DNA from: Paraburkholderia panacisoli
GTDB lineage: Bacteria > Pseudomonadota > Gammaproteobacteria > Burkholderiales > Burkholderiaceae
DNA: 64,000 nt
Assembly: GCF_008369935.1 (NCBI RefSeq)
Contig: NZ_VTUZ01000001.1
Location: forward strand, 1 to 64,000
Direction of reading: 5' to 3'
Shown here: one piece after another, positions 36,598-44,487 of the stretch
Layout: each line of letters opens with the position of its first letter
How positions within the stretch are numbered: the stretch's first letter is position 1
Notes under the pieces: model-generated
Told to the model about the DNA's origin: nothing
What the model saw: only the letters and a program-made list of their open reading frames with translations
Databases searched by the model: none
Made by a program: the position numbers and the translations under genes

Positions 36598-37404
36598 TCA
36601 GATCGTCGCGCCTTCCAGTTCGCCGATCATCTTCTGCATTTCGGCGCCGCCGGCCATCATGTCGAGCACTTCGTCCTTGCTGATGGTGTCCTTGGTGAAC
36701 GTGCCGAGCGATTTGCCGCGATTGAGCAGCGTGAACGAATCGCCGATCGGATACGCGTGGTGCACGTTATGCGTGATGAAAATCACCGAGATGCCTTTGG
36801 CGCGCGCCTTGTGGATCAGCTTCAGCACGTTGAAGCTCTGCTTCACGCCGAGCGCGGCGGTCGGCTCGTCGAGAATCAGCACGCGCGCGCCGAAGTGAAT
36901 CGCCCGCGCGATCGCGAGGCATTGGCGCTCGCCACCGGACATCGTGCCGATCGGCTGATGCGGATCGCGCACGTTGATGCCCATTTCCGCGAGCTTGTCG
37001 CGCGCGGTCGTGGCGCTGGTTTCGAGGTCCATCACGTTCAGGAAACCGAACAGTTTCTTTTGCGGCTCGCGTCCCATGAAGAAGTTGCGTGCGACCGACA
37101 GCAGCGGCACCAGCGCCAGATCCTGATAGACGGTCGCGATGCCGATATCGAGCGCGTCTTTCGGCGACGTGAAACGCACCGGCTTGCCGTCCACCCGGTA
37201 GATGCCTTCGCTCGGCTGGTACACGCCTGCGAGCGTCTTGATCAGGGTCGACTTGCCGGCGCCGTTGTCGCCGAGCAGGCAATGCACTTCACCGCGTTTG
37301 AGCTTGAGCGTGATGTCCTTGAGCGCAATGATGTTGCCGAAATAGCGGCTGACGTTTTCGAGCGACAGGATGTAGTCGTCTTCGGTCTGTTCGAGGGCGG
37401 TCAT
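36598..37404 (-). CDS. Sugar ABC transporter ATPase, single domain (inositol)
   Basis: A 268-residue ATPase with one nucleotide-binding domain: Walker [10 protein letters not shown] (residues 45-53), signature [15 protein letters not shown], Walker [13 protein letters not shown], and switch His in [14 protein letters not shown]2-family sugar importers usually have a two-domain ATPase of about 500 residues; this compact type resembles FrcA. Two consecutive ATGs exist; the second (37404) has AAGGAG at better spacing. It lies between permease and iolC in the operon, so is inferred to energise inositol uptake. Confidence 0.92.
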   Translation of the reverse strand: MTALEQTEDDYILSLENVSRYFGNIIALKDITLKLKRGEVHCLLGDNGAGKSTLIKTLAGVYQPSEGIYRVDGKPVRFTSPKDALDIGIATVYQDLALVPLLSVARNFFMGREPQKKLFGFLNVMDLETSATTARDKLAEMGINVRDPHQPIGTMSGGERQCLAIARAIHFGARVLILDEPTAALGVKQSFNVLKLIHKARAKGISVIFITHNVHHAYPIGDSFTLLNRGKSLGTFTKDTISKDEVLDMMAGGAEMQKMIGELEGATI

Positions 37405-37419
37405 CATGAACTCCTTGTC

Positions 37420-38604
37420 TTAGCGAGACGCCGCGACGCGGCTGCGCACGTAGTGGTTGAACAGCACGGCGAACAGCAGCATGACGCCAAGGAACACCCG
37501 GAACCAGTCCGAGTCGACATTGGTGTAGGTGATGCCGATTTGCACGACACCGAAGATCAGCGCGCCAAAGCATGCGCCGACCACCGAGCCGTAGCCGCCG
37601 GTGAGGAGCGTGCCGCCGATCACCGCGGCGATGATCGCTTCGAATTCCGCCTGCAAACCGCGGTCGGCCGCGGCCGAACCGATGTCGCACACTTGCAGCA
37701 CCGCATACAGACACGAACAGAACGCGGTCAGTACGAACAGCGAGATCTTCACGCGCCGCACCGGCACGCCGACGTTCTTGGCCGCGTTGGCGTCGCCGCC
37801 GACGGCGAAGATCCAGTTGCCGAAGCGGGTTCTCGCCAGCGTGAACGCGCAGACGACAGCCAGCGCGAGCCACCACAGCAGCACTTTGGGAATACCCGGC
37901 ACGAGCGGCATGCCGTTGTCGAGCATTTTCACGAGGCCGATGTGGCCCAGCCAGGCGAACAGACCCCGGAACGCGACCCCCTGGAAGAGCGTATGCGCCA
38001 GCCAGTCCTGCCGCGCGACGTCGCCGACGCCGGAGATGATCGTGCGATCGGCGAACATCACCGACAGCGCCAGCGTGAGTCCGCGCAGGATGAACAGGAA
38101 GGCGAGCGTGACGATGAACGACGGCAGCCGCGTGCGCATCACCAGATAGCCGTTGAGTGCGCCGAGCAGCATCGAGCCGACGAACGCGAACACGATGGCG
38201 AGCCAGATCGGCCAGTGGAAATACATGGTGGGCAGCGCGACCATCATGCCGGCAAAGCCGATCATCGAGCCGATCGACAGATCGAATTCGCCGGCGATCA
38301 TCAGCATGCAGGCGCCGACCGAGATCAGACCCAGATAGGCCGCGACTTGCGACCAGTTCATGACGCCGTCGAGGTTGAACATCCCCGAGTTGCCGGCCGC
38401 CACGCCGAACACGATGAACACCATCGCGGTGCCGGCTAAGGCGGCGAATTCCGGCCGATTGAGCAGATGCCGGAACCACGATTCCTGGCGCACGCGCTCG
38501 TCGGCGCCAACGGATGGCGTAGCTGAAGCCGGCCCCGACGGATCCTGCGGATCAGTGGGGGGCTGCTTGCGGTGATGGGGATGGAAAAGGTTGGCGACAC
38601 CCAT
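37420..38604 (-). CDS. Sugar ABC transporter permease (inositol)
   Basis: A 394-residue inner-membrane permease of the ribose/CUT2 type. A 45-residue Pro/Ser-rich cytosolic leader precedes the first helix (FAALAGTAMVFIVFGVAAG). The family segments GEFDLSIGSMIGFAGMM, LGALNGYLVMRTRLPSFIVT, GGDANAAKNVGV and AAVIGGTLLTGGYGSVVGA are clear. Start has AAGGAGAG six bases upstream. Fifteen bp from the ATPase gene. Transports the sugar or cyclitol delivered by the adjacent binding protein; inositol is inferred from the iol genes in the same operon. Confidence 0.93.
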   Translation of the reverse strand: MGVANLFHPHHRKQPPTDPQDPSGPASATPSVGADERVRQESWFRHLLNRPEFAALAGTAMVFIVFGVAAGNSGMFNLDGVMNWSQVAAYLGLISVGACMLMIAGEFDLSIGSMIGFAGMMVALPTMYFHWPIWLAIVFAFVGSMLLGALNGYLVMRTRLPSFIVTLAFLFILRGLTLALSVMFADRTIISGVGDVARQDWLAHTLFQGVAFRGLFAWLGHIGLVKMLDNGMPLVPGIPKVLLWWLALAVVCAFTLARTRFGNWIFAVGGDANAAKNVGVPVRRVKISLFVLTAFCSCLYAVLQVCDIGSAAADRGLQAEFEAIIAAVIGGTLLTGGYGSVVGACFGALIFGVVQIGITYTNVDSDWFRVFLGVMLLFAVLFNHYVRSRVAASR

Positions 38605-38789
38605 TGAAGCTCTCCTTGATACGCCAGCGGGCGGCTGGTCGATGCAAACCCGCGGCGTTTGAAGCACCTGAATGCGGTACGTAACGCAGAGTGAACGGGC
38701 GAGTGCCGGCTAGACCAGAGGCATCTGGCCGGTCCCCACCTGTTTCATGCTTGCCGCCATCGAGGCGGCGCCATCAGCCGATGCGTTGC

Positions 38790-39836
38790 CTAGCGGTATT
38801 GACCTGCGTACTTGAGCACCTTGTCGACATTGGCTTTCGTGATGAAGCCCGGGCCCGAGCCGATATTGCGCGGCCCATAGGAGGGGGCGAGCCCGTAAGT
38901 GGCAAGCCGTTCCTTGAATTTCGGATTGGCCTGCAGGACCTCGCGGATTTTGACCGGATCGGTGGTGTGGTTCTTCTTCGCGATGGCCAGCACGGCGACC
39001 GGGATATAGCCCTGCAAGTACGGTTGCTGGTCGATCGCGAACTGGATCGTGCCGTCCTGGATGCCCTTCGCAATGTCGCTGTCGAAGTCGAACGTGGCGA
39101 ACCAGATCTTGCCCGCGAGGCCCATCTGTTGCAGCGCCTTGAGCGTCGGATCGGCCGATAGCGGCCCGAGCGTGAGCACCGCCTGGGTGTCCGGATGATT
39201 GCGCAGAAAGGCGCTCACCTTGGACTGCACGCCCGTGGGATCCTGCCCGGCGTCGAGGGTCGAAGTCTTGAAGTCGACGCCGATCGCCTCGGCAAAGCCG
39301 CGGCAGCGTTCGAACGAAGCCGGGTTGGTCGCGTAGTGATTCACGCACAGGAACGACTTGATGCCTGCCGCCTTCGCCTTCTCGCCCGCCGCCTTGCCAG
39401 CCGCGTATTCAGGCTGTCCGACGTGCATGATCGCGCCGAGCTTCGCACTTTGCTCCTCGGTGCCGGAGTTGATCGTGACGAGCGGAATGTGTTTCTCAGT
39501 GACCTTGGAGATCGAACTCTTGAGCACGTCGAAGTCGGCGATCGAAACGATCACGCCGTCGTAGTTGCGCGCGGCGGCCTGTTCGACCAGACGCGCCATA
39601 TCGGCGATGTCGCCGTTCGGCGGATTGCGGTAGTCGGTCGTGACGTTGAAGTCCTCGTCGGCCTGTTTGATGGCGTTCTTGATGGTGTTCCACCACGAGT
39701 CCGAATCCGGCGCGTGGCTGATCAGCACGAAGTGGGCGTCAGCCGCGCGGGCGGCCGAGGCCGCGCCGAATCCCGTCGCCAACGTCAATGCCGTCACCAG
39801 AATCCTGAGCGTAGCCTTGCCCTTGCAAAGTCTCAT
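38790..39836 (-). CDS. Periplasmic sugar/inositol-binding protein
   Basis: A 348-residue ribose-type (peripla_BP_4) solute-binding protein, first gene of the leftward inositol operon. It has a signal peptide with cleavage near SAARA-AD. The mature domain has paired Rossmann-like lobes: NPPNGDIADMARLVEQAAARN, YDGVIVSIADFDVLKSSI, HVGQPEYAAG and FATFDFDSDIAKGIQDG. It should capture myo-inositol (or a related cyclitol) in the periplasm. Start has AAGGTGGAG four bases upstream. Divergent from the RpiR-family regulator across 277 bp. Confidence 0.92.
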   Translation of the reverse strand: MRLCKGKATLRILVTALTLATGFGAASAARAADAHFVLISHAPDSDSWWNTIKNAIKQADEDFNVTTDYRNPPNGDIADMARLVEQAAARNYDGVIVSIADFDVLKSSISKVTEKHIPLVTINSGTEEQSAKLGAIMHVGQPEYAAGKAAGEKAKAAGIKSFLCVNHYATNPASFERCRGFAEAIGVDFKTSTLDAGQDPTGVQSKVSAFLRNHPDTQAVLTLGPLSADPTLKALQQMGLAGKIWFATFDFDSDIAKGIQDGTIQFAIDQQPYLQGYIPVAVLAIAKKNHTTDPVKIREVLQANPKFKERLATYGLAPSYGPRNIGSGPGFITKANVDKVLKYAGQYR

Positions 39837-39953
39837 TGTCTCCACCTTTCTCGGTCTGTCGTTATTGAAGGGAGCGTCTGGCGGCGGCTTTCCATCCGCG
39901 TACTGGCCGGCGCATGTCCACCGAAGCACCATCGCTCACGACCAAGATTAGGT

Positions 39954-39985
39954 CATCTTCCGAGGCGTTGCAATGAAAATTTCAT
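39954..39985 (-). promoter_or_regulatory. Candidate promoter of the iol transport/catabolic operon
   Basis: On the minus strand TTGCAA is followed 17 bases later by TAATCT, a plausible sigma-70 promoter for the binding-protein operon. A near-palindrome ATGAAAATTTCAT (39973-39985) overlaps its -35 region and could be a secondary operator. Confidence 0.35.
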
Positions 39986-39998
39986 GACAAATAAAAAT

Positions 39999-40012
39999 GG
40001 AAAATACGTTCC
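39999..40012. promoter_or_regulatory. Putative IolR operator GGAA-N6-TTCC
   Basis: A perfect dyad GGAA-AATACG-TTCC, extended on both sides to AAATGGAA...TTCCATTT. GGAA-N6-TTCC is the motif reported for the RpiR-family inositol repressor IolR of Sinorhizobium meliloti. It overlaps the -35 of the regulator promoter and lies between the two divergent inositol operons, so the downstream RpiR-type protein probably represses both. Confidence 0.7.
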
Positions 40013-40037
40013 ATTTGGCATGAACGCTGCCTATAAT
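40009..40037 (+). promoter_or_regulatory. Promoter of rpiR-iolG operon
   Basis: Consensus -10 TATAAT at 40032-40037, with TTCCAT 17 bases upstream as the -35. The -35 is formed by the right arm of the GGAA-N6-TTCC palindrome, giving a simple repression geometry. The regulator ATG is about 75 bases downstream. Confidence 0.6.
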
Positions 40038-40113
40038 CGGCAGCGTCGGAAGGTCGTGCGGGGCTGCCTGGCAAGCGGTTGCCGCAATGCAATAAAGCAC
40101 TAGAGAGAAAGCC

Positions 40114-40995
40114 ATGGCGGAACCCAGCACCGAAGAATTGCCGAGCGTCGAAGAATTGATGCAGCGCATCGCGGAAAACTACGAGGCGTTGCCGCGGCAG
40201 TTGAAAAACGTCGCGACCTACATCGAGCAACACCGCTCCAGCGTGATGGTGGATCGCACCAGCGACATCGCCGCGAGCTGCGGCGTGCATCCGTCCGCCG
40301 TGGTGCGCTTTGCGCAGCGCTTCGGTTTTTCCGGTTTCTCCGATCTGCAGGCGGTGTTTCGCCAGGCGTACACGGGGCAGGGCGCGTCGTCGCCGAGCTA
40401 TCAGCAGAGGATTCGCAAGCTGATCGACGAGAAGCCGGGTGCGTTATCGGGCGGCGCGGTGGCGCGCGAATTCATCGCGGCCTCGCGCGGCGGCCTCGAA
40501 GAACTCGAAGCGGGACTCGACGACAAGCAGTTCGACGCCGCGGTGAAGATGCTCCAACAGGCCGACAACATCTACGTGATCGGCGTGCGGCGTTCCTTCC
40601 CGGTGGCGAGCTACATCGTCTACGCGTTGCAGCACACGCCCAAGCGCGTGCATCTGGTGTCCGGTTTCGGCGGCATGTACCGCGAGCAGATTCGCAGCGT
40701 CAAGAAGGGCGACGTGGTGATCGCGATCAGCTTCGCGCCGTATGGCAAGGAAACGCAGTACTGCCTGCGCGTCGCGCATCATCATCAGGCGAAGACGCTG
40801 GTTATTACGGACAGCCAACTATCTCCGCTGTCGCGTTACGCGACCACCCAGCTGTATGTGAAAGAGGGCAGCGCGTTCGCATTCCGCTCGCTGACCAGCA
40901 CGATCTGCTTGTGCCAGGCGTTGTTCATCGCGCTCGCGTACAAGCTCGAATTGAACGTTGAAGAATCCAAGGACACTGGAGGATACGATGACTGA
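40114..40995 (+). CDS. RpiR-family regulator, probable IolR
   Basis: A 293-residue regulator with an N-terminal helix-turn-helix of the RpiR family (LPRQLKNVATYIEQH, then SDIAASCGVHPSAVVRFAQRFGFSGFSDLQ split across two helices) and a C-terminal SIS sugar-phosphate-binding domain (VIGVRRSFPVASYIVYAL, VIAISFAPYGKET). SIS domains bind phosphorylated sugars, so the inducer is likely 2-deoxy-5-keto-gluconate 6-phosphate or a related intermediate. It is divergent from the transport/catabolic operon and overlaps iolG by 8 bp. Name IolR is inferred from context and operator. Confidence 0.88.
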   Translation: MAEPSTEELPSVEELMQRIAENYEALPRQLKNVATYIEQHRSSVMVDRTSDIAASCGVHPSAVVRFAQRFGFSGFSDLQAVFRQAYTGQGASSPSYQQRIRKLIDEKPGALSGGAVAREFIAASRGGLEELEAGLDDKQFDAAVKMLQQADNIYVIGVRRSFPVASYIVYALQHTPKRVHLVSGFGGMYREQIRSVKKGDVVIAISFAPYGKETQYCLRVAHHHQAKTLVITDSQLSPLSRYATTQLYVKEGSAFAFRSLTSTICLCQALFIALAYKLELNVEESKDTGGYDD

Positions 40996-42004
40996 CGCGG
41001 TAAAGACGATCGACGTGGCGGTATTCGGTGCGGGGCGCATCGGCAGGATTCATGCGGCGAATCTCGCGCGGCATCCGGGCGTGCGGCTCAAGTACGTGGT
41101 CGATGTGAATCGCGACGCCGCCGCGGCGCTCGCCGCCGAGCATGGCGCGCAGGTCGCGGATATCGACGGCGCGATGGGCGACGCCGCGATCGGCGCGACC
41201 GTGATCTGCTCGAGCACGGATACGCATGCGGACCTGATTGTCAAATCGGCGGCGCAAAAGAAGCACGTGTTCTGCGAGAAGCCTGTCGATCTGACGCTCG
41301 CGCGCGCGCAGGTGTGCGCCGACGCGGTGGAGCGCGCGGGCGTGGTCTGCATGATCGGTTTTCAGCGCCGCTTCGATCCGACTTTCTCCGCGTTGAAGGC
41401 GCGTATCGACGCGGGCGAGATCGGCACGCCGGAAATGCTGGTGGTGACGAGCCGCGATCCGGGCGCGCCGCCGGTCGAGTACATCCGGCACTCGGGCGGC
41501 ATCTTCAAGGACATGCTGATTCACGACTTCGACATCTTCCGCTGGATTCTCGACGACGAAGCCGACACGCTGCACGCCACCGGCAGTTGCCTGAGCGACC
41601 CGGCCATCGCGGAGGCGGGCGACATCGATTCGACCGCGGTGACGATTCGCACGAAGCGCGGCCGGCTGTGCCAGATCAATACCGCGCGCCGCGCCGCTTA
41701 CGGCTATGACCAGCGTTTCGAAGTGCTCGGCAGCACCGGCATGCTGCAGGCGGGCAACGTGCGGCCGACTCAAGTCACCGCGTATTCGAAAACCGAAGTG
41801 TCGACCGACGTGCCCGAGGCATTTTTCCTCGAACGATATCGCGCCGCCTACGCGCTCGAAATTGCGCATTTCTTCGACGCGGTCACGCAAGGCAAGCCGG
41901 TGCGCACCACCGTGGCCGACGGCCTGAAAGCGCTCGAACTCGCCGACGCCGCGACCCGTTCGTGGCGCGAGGGCCGCGCGGTCAAACTCGGCGAGGCATC
42001 GTGA
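40988..42004 (+). CDS. iolG: Inositol 2-dehydrogenase
   Basis: A 338-residue Gfo/Idh/MocA oxidoreductase. The NAD-binding motif VAVFGAGRIGRIHAANLA, the HVFCEKPVDL loop with the conserved Lys, and the catalytic GGIFKDMLIHDFDIFRW segment (Asp/His pair) match bacterial myo-inositol 2-dehydrogenase, which oxidises myo-inositol to scyllo-inosose, the first catabolic step. ATG at 40988 with GGAGG six bases upstream; overlaps the regulator gene by 8 bp. Followed by a second family member overlapping by one base. Confidence 0.92.
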   Translation: MTDAVKTIDVAVFGAGRIGRIHAANLARHPGVRLKYVVDVNRDAAAALAAEHGAQVADIDGAMGDAAIGATVICSSTDTHADLIVKSAAQKKHVFCEKPVDLTLARAQVCADAVERAGVVCMIGFQRRFDPTFSALKARIDAGEIGTPEMLVVTSRDPGAPPVEYIRHSGGIFKDMLIHDFDIFRWILDDEADTLHATGSCLSDPAIAEAGDIDSTAVTIRTKRGRLCQINTARRAAYGYDQRFEVLGSTGMLQAGNVRPTQVTAYSKTEVSTDVPEAFFLERYRAAYALEIAHFFDAVTQGKPVRTTVADGLKALELADAATRSWREGRAVKLGEAS

Positions 42005-43044
42005 TGACGGCGGCAGCGGGGAGGGTCCGTGTCGGTGTGGTCGGTTTGGGGCGGCTCGGCAAACGGCACGCGGAGAATCTCGCGTATCGCGTGCCGGGCG
42101 CGGCGCTCGTGGCCGCGTGCAGTCCGCTGGAGGACGAGCGGGCGTGGGCGCGCGACGCATTGCGCGAGCCGCGTCTGTATGGCGATTACGCTGACCTGCT
42201 CGCCGATCCCGACGTGGATGCGGTGTGGCTCGTCACGCCGTCGTCGTTGCACGCGCAGCAGATCGTCGACGCACTGCGCGCCGGCAAGCACGTGTTCTGC
42301 GAGAAGCCGCTGTCGATCGATCTCGCCGAGTGCGAGCGCGTGCTGGCCGAAGCCGCGCGCTATCCGCATCTGCAGGCGACCATCGGCTTCATGCGCCGCT
42401 TCGATCCGAGCTACAAGGACGCGTTCGACAAGATCGCCGCGGGCCGGATCGGCAGGCCGTTCCTCGTGCGCTCGCAGACCACCGACCAGAACGACACCGA
42501 CGGTTTCTTCGTGCGCTTCGCCGCGACCTCGGGCGGCATTTTTCTCGATTGCACCGTGCACGATATCGACGTGGCCCGCTGGCTGCTCGGCAAGCCGCGC
42601 GCGACGCGCGTGTTCGCGGCGGGCGCGGTCGCGCTGCACGAGGGCTTGCGCGAATCCGGCGATGTCGACAACGGCGTGGCGATCTGCGAATTCGAAGGCG
42701 GCAAGCTGGCGATGTTCTACGCGTCGCGCACGCAGGCGCACGGCAACGACACGCACAGCGAAGTGATCGGCACGGCGGGCGCGCTCGCGATCGGCCACAA
42801 TCCGCGCGCGAATCGCGTCGAGATATACGACGCCACGGGCATTCGCAACGAGTGCACGCCGAACTTCTTCGACCGTTTCGAAGACGCGTTCCTGCACGAG
42901 GCGCGCGCGTTCGTCGCGGCGGTGCAGGGCGGGGCGGCAGCCCATGTGCAGGCGGGCGCGACGCTCGCCGACGCGCTCGAAGCGACGCGCATCGGCATTG
43001 CATTGCGGCAGTCGCTGCAAAGCGGGCAGGCGGTCACGCTATAG
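42004..43044 (+). CDS. Second Gfo/Idh/MocA dehydrogenase (inositol isomer?)
   Basis: A 346-residue paralogue of the preceding enzyme with the same order of motifs: VGVVGLGRLGKRHAENLA, HVFCEKPLSIDLAE, FMRRFDPSYK and GGIFLDCTVHDIDVARWL. It diverges in the C-terminal half (HGNDTHSEVIGTAGALAIG). Translationally coupled to iolG (TGATG). It probably oxidises another cyclitol such as scyllo- or D-chiro-inositol, or a different sugar, feeding the same pathway; exact substrate unknown. Confidence 0.88.
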   Translation: MTAAAGRVRVGVVGLGRLGKRHAENLAYRVPGAALVAACSPLEDERAWARDALREPRLYGDYADLLADPDVDAVWLVTPSSLHAQQIVDALRAGKHVFCEKPLSIDLAECERVLAEAARYPHLQATIGFMRRFDPSYKDAFDKIAAGRIGRPFLVRSQTTDQNDTDGFFVRFAATSGGIFLDCTVHDIDVARWLLGKPRATRVFAAGAVALHEGLRESGDVDNGVAICEFEGGKLAMFYASRTQAHGNDTHSEVIGTAGALAIGHNPRANRVEIYDATGIRNECTPNFFDRFEDAFLHEARAFVAAVQGGAAAHVQAGATLADALEATRIGIALRQSLQSGQAVTL

Positions 43045-43176
43045 CGGCGTGAGCCGCGCATGGCGCGCGCGAACCGGCGCTGCCGCGGCGTGTCCGGCGG
43101 CGGCGCGGCGCCTGCTGTAGAATTTGACCCTCTGTCCGGCGTCGCTCACGACGCCTCGTCCCGAAGGTCATCGTCG

Positions 43177-43410
43177 ATGCAAATTCAGATTCACAAGGAA
43201 GTCGATGCGCGCGGGCTGGTGTGCCCGCTGCCCATTTTGCGCGCCAAGAAGGCGCTCGCCGACATGGAAAGCGGCCAGATCCTCAAGGTGCTGGCCACCG
43301 ATCCGGGCTCGCAGCGCGATTTCGCCGCGTTTGCGAGGCAAACCGGCAATGAAATCGTCGAGAGTTCGGCGCAAGACAAGGTTTTCACGTTTCTGATGAG
43401 GCGCCGCTAA
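43177..43410 (+). CDS. TusA-family sulfur carrier/transferase
   Basis: A 77-residue protein of the TusA/SirA/YedF family. The conserved Cys16 sits in ARGLVCPLPILRAKKAL, the CPxP signature, followed by GQILKVLATDPGS. Family members carry sulfur as persulfide for tRNA thiolation, molybdenum cofactor or sulfur oxidation. ATG at 43177; a -10-like TAGAAT lies at 43118-43123. It is convergent with galU and ends at a strong bidirectional terminator. Confidence 0.9.
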   Translation: MQIQIHKEVDARGLVCPLPILRAKKALADMESGQILKVLATDPGSQRDFAAFARQTGNEIVESSAQDKVFTFLMRRR

Positions 43411-43445
43411 CGAGCGGCAGCGAGCCGGAAACGCGCGCCCCACAC

Positions 43446-43489
43446 AAAAAGGCGCTGTGCCCGCTAATGCGGGACACAGCGCCTTTTTT
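43446..43489. terminator. Bidirectional terminator between tusA-like gene and galU
   Basis: A 14-15 bp stem (GGCGCTGTGCCCGC against its complement with one bulge) closes on TAAT. It is flanked by AAAAA on the left and TTTTTT on the right, so it can terminate both the rightward tusA-like transcript and the leftward galU transcript. Confidence 0.93.
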
Positions 43490-43532
43490 ACTTCGGTTCG
43501 AAGCGACCGGAAGGCTCGTGCGCGAGCGCCGT

Positions 43533-44414
43533 TCAGCCTTCCAGAACCGGTGAACGGGTGCGCAGATATTCTTCGAAATCGGCGGCCACTTCCGGGTGAC
43601 GCAGCGCGAATTCGACCGTCGCCTTCAGATAACCCAGCTTGCTGCCGCAGTCGAAACGCGTGCCGTGATACTTGTACGCGAGCACCTGTTCGTCGGCGAG
43701 CAGCGACTGGATTGCGTCCGTCAACTGCAATTCGCCGCCCGCGCCCGGCTTGATCGAGCGGATGTGGTTGAAGATGCGCGGCTTGAGCACGTAGCGGCCC
43801 ACCACGCCGAGATTCGACGGCGCCACGTCAGGCTCCGGCTTTTCGATGATGCCCGACATCTTGATGATCGAATCTTCCCACTCCTTGCCGTCGACGATCC
43901 CGTACGACTTGGTCTCCTGCCGCGGGATTTCTTCGACGCCGATCACCGAGCTGTGATAGTGGTCGAACACCTCGATCATCTGCGTCATCACGGGCGGCGT
44001 GCCATACAGCAGGTCGTCCGCGAGAATCACGGCGAACGGGTTGTCGCCCACCAGCTTTTCCGCGCACAGCACCGCGTGGCCGAGGCCCAGCGCTTCCGGC
44101 TGGCGCACATAGAAGCAGTCGACGTGGCTCGGTTTGATGCTACGGACCAGTTCGAGCAGCTTGTCCTTGCCGCGCGCTTCCAGCTCGGCCTCGATCTCAT
44201 AGGACTTGTCGAAGTGGTCTTCGATCGCGCGCTTGCTGCGGCCCGTGACGAAGATCATTTCGGTGATGCCGGCCGCCATCGCTTCTTCGACCGCGTACTG
44301 GATCAGCGGCTTGTCGACGATCGGCAGCATTTCTTTCGGGCTTGCCTTCGTGGCCGGGAGGAATCGGGTGCCAAGACCTGCGACCGGAAATACCGCCTTT
44401 GTAACTTTTAGCAT
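43533..44414 (-). CDS. galU: UTP-glucose-1-phosphate uridylyltransferase
   Basis: A 293-residue nucleotidyltransferase that makes UDP-glucose for LPS, exopolysaccharide and trehalose. The N-terminal nucleotide-binding segment AVFPVAGLGTRFLPATK, the PKEMLPIVDKPLIQYAVEEA motif and the RFDCGSKLGYLKA region are diagnostic. Length is typical. Leftward, downstream of valS (74 bp gap) and ending at the bidirectional terminator. Confidence 0.96.
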   Translation of the reverse strand: MLKVTKAVFPVAGLGTRFLPATKASPKEMLPIVDKPLIQYAVEEAMAAGITEMIFVTGRSKRAIEDHFDKSYEIEAELEARGKDKLLELVRSIKPSHVDCFYVRQPEALGLGHAVLCAEKLVGDNPFAVILADDLLYGTPPVMTQMIEVFDHYHSSVIGVEEIPRQETKSYGIVDGKEWEDSIIKMSGIIEKPEPDVAPSNLGVVGRYVLKPRIFNHIRSIKPGAGGELQLTDAIQSLLADEQVLAYKYHGTRFDCGSKLGYLKATVEFALRHPEVAADFEEYLRTRSPVLEG

Positions 44415-44487
44415 TTGAATACCCTGAGTCCTCTGGTTTAGCTTTCAGTCCCCACCTGCCGGTGCGACTGCAGGCAGGGAGCGTCGA

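Noticed and set aside
36757..38439. 560-codon open frame antisense to the ABC ATPase and permease genes
   Set aside because: Shadow frame with His/Asp/Arg-rich nonsense; the opposite strand encodes clear ABC proteins.
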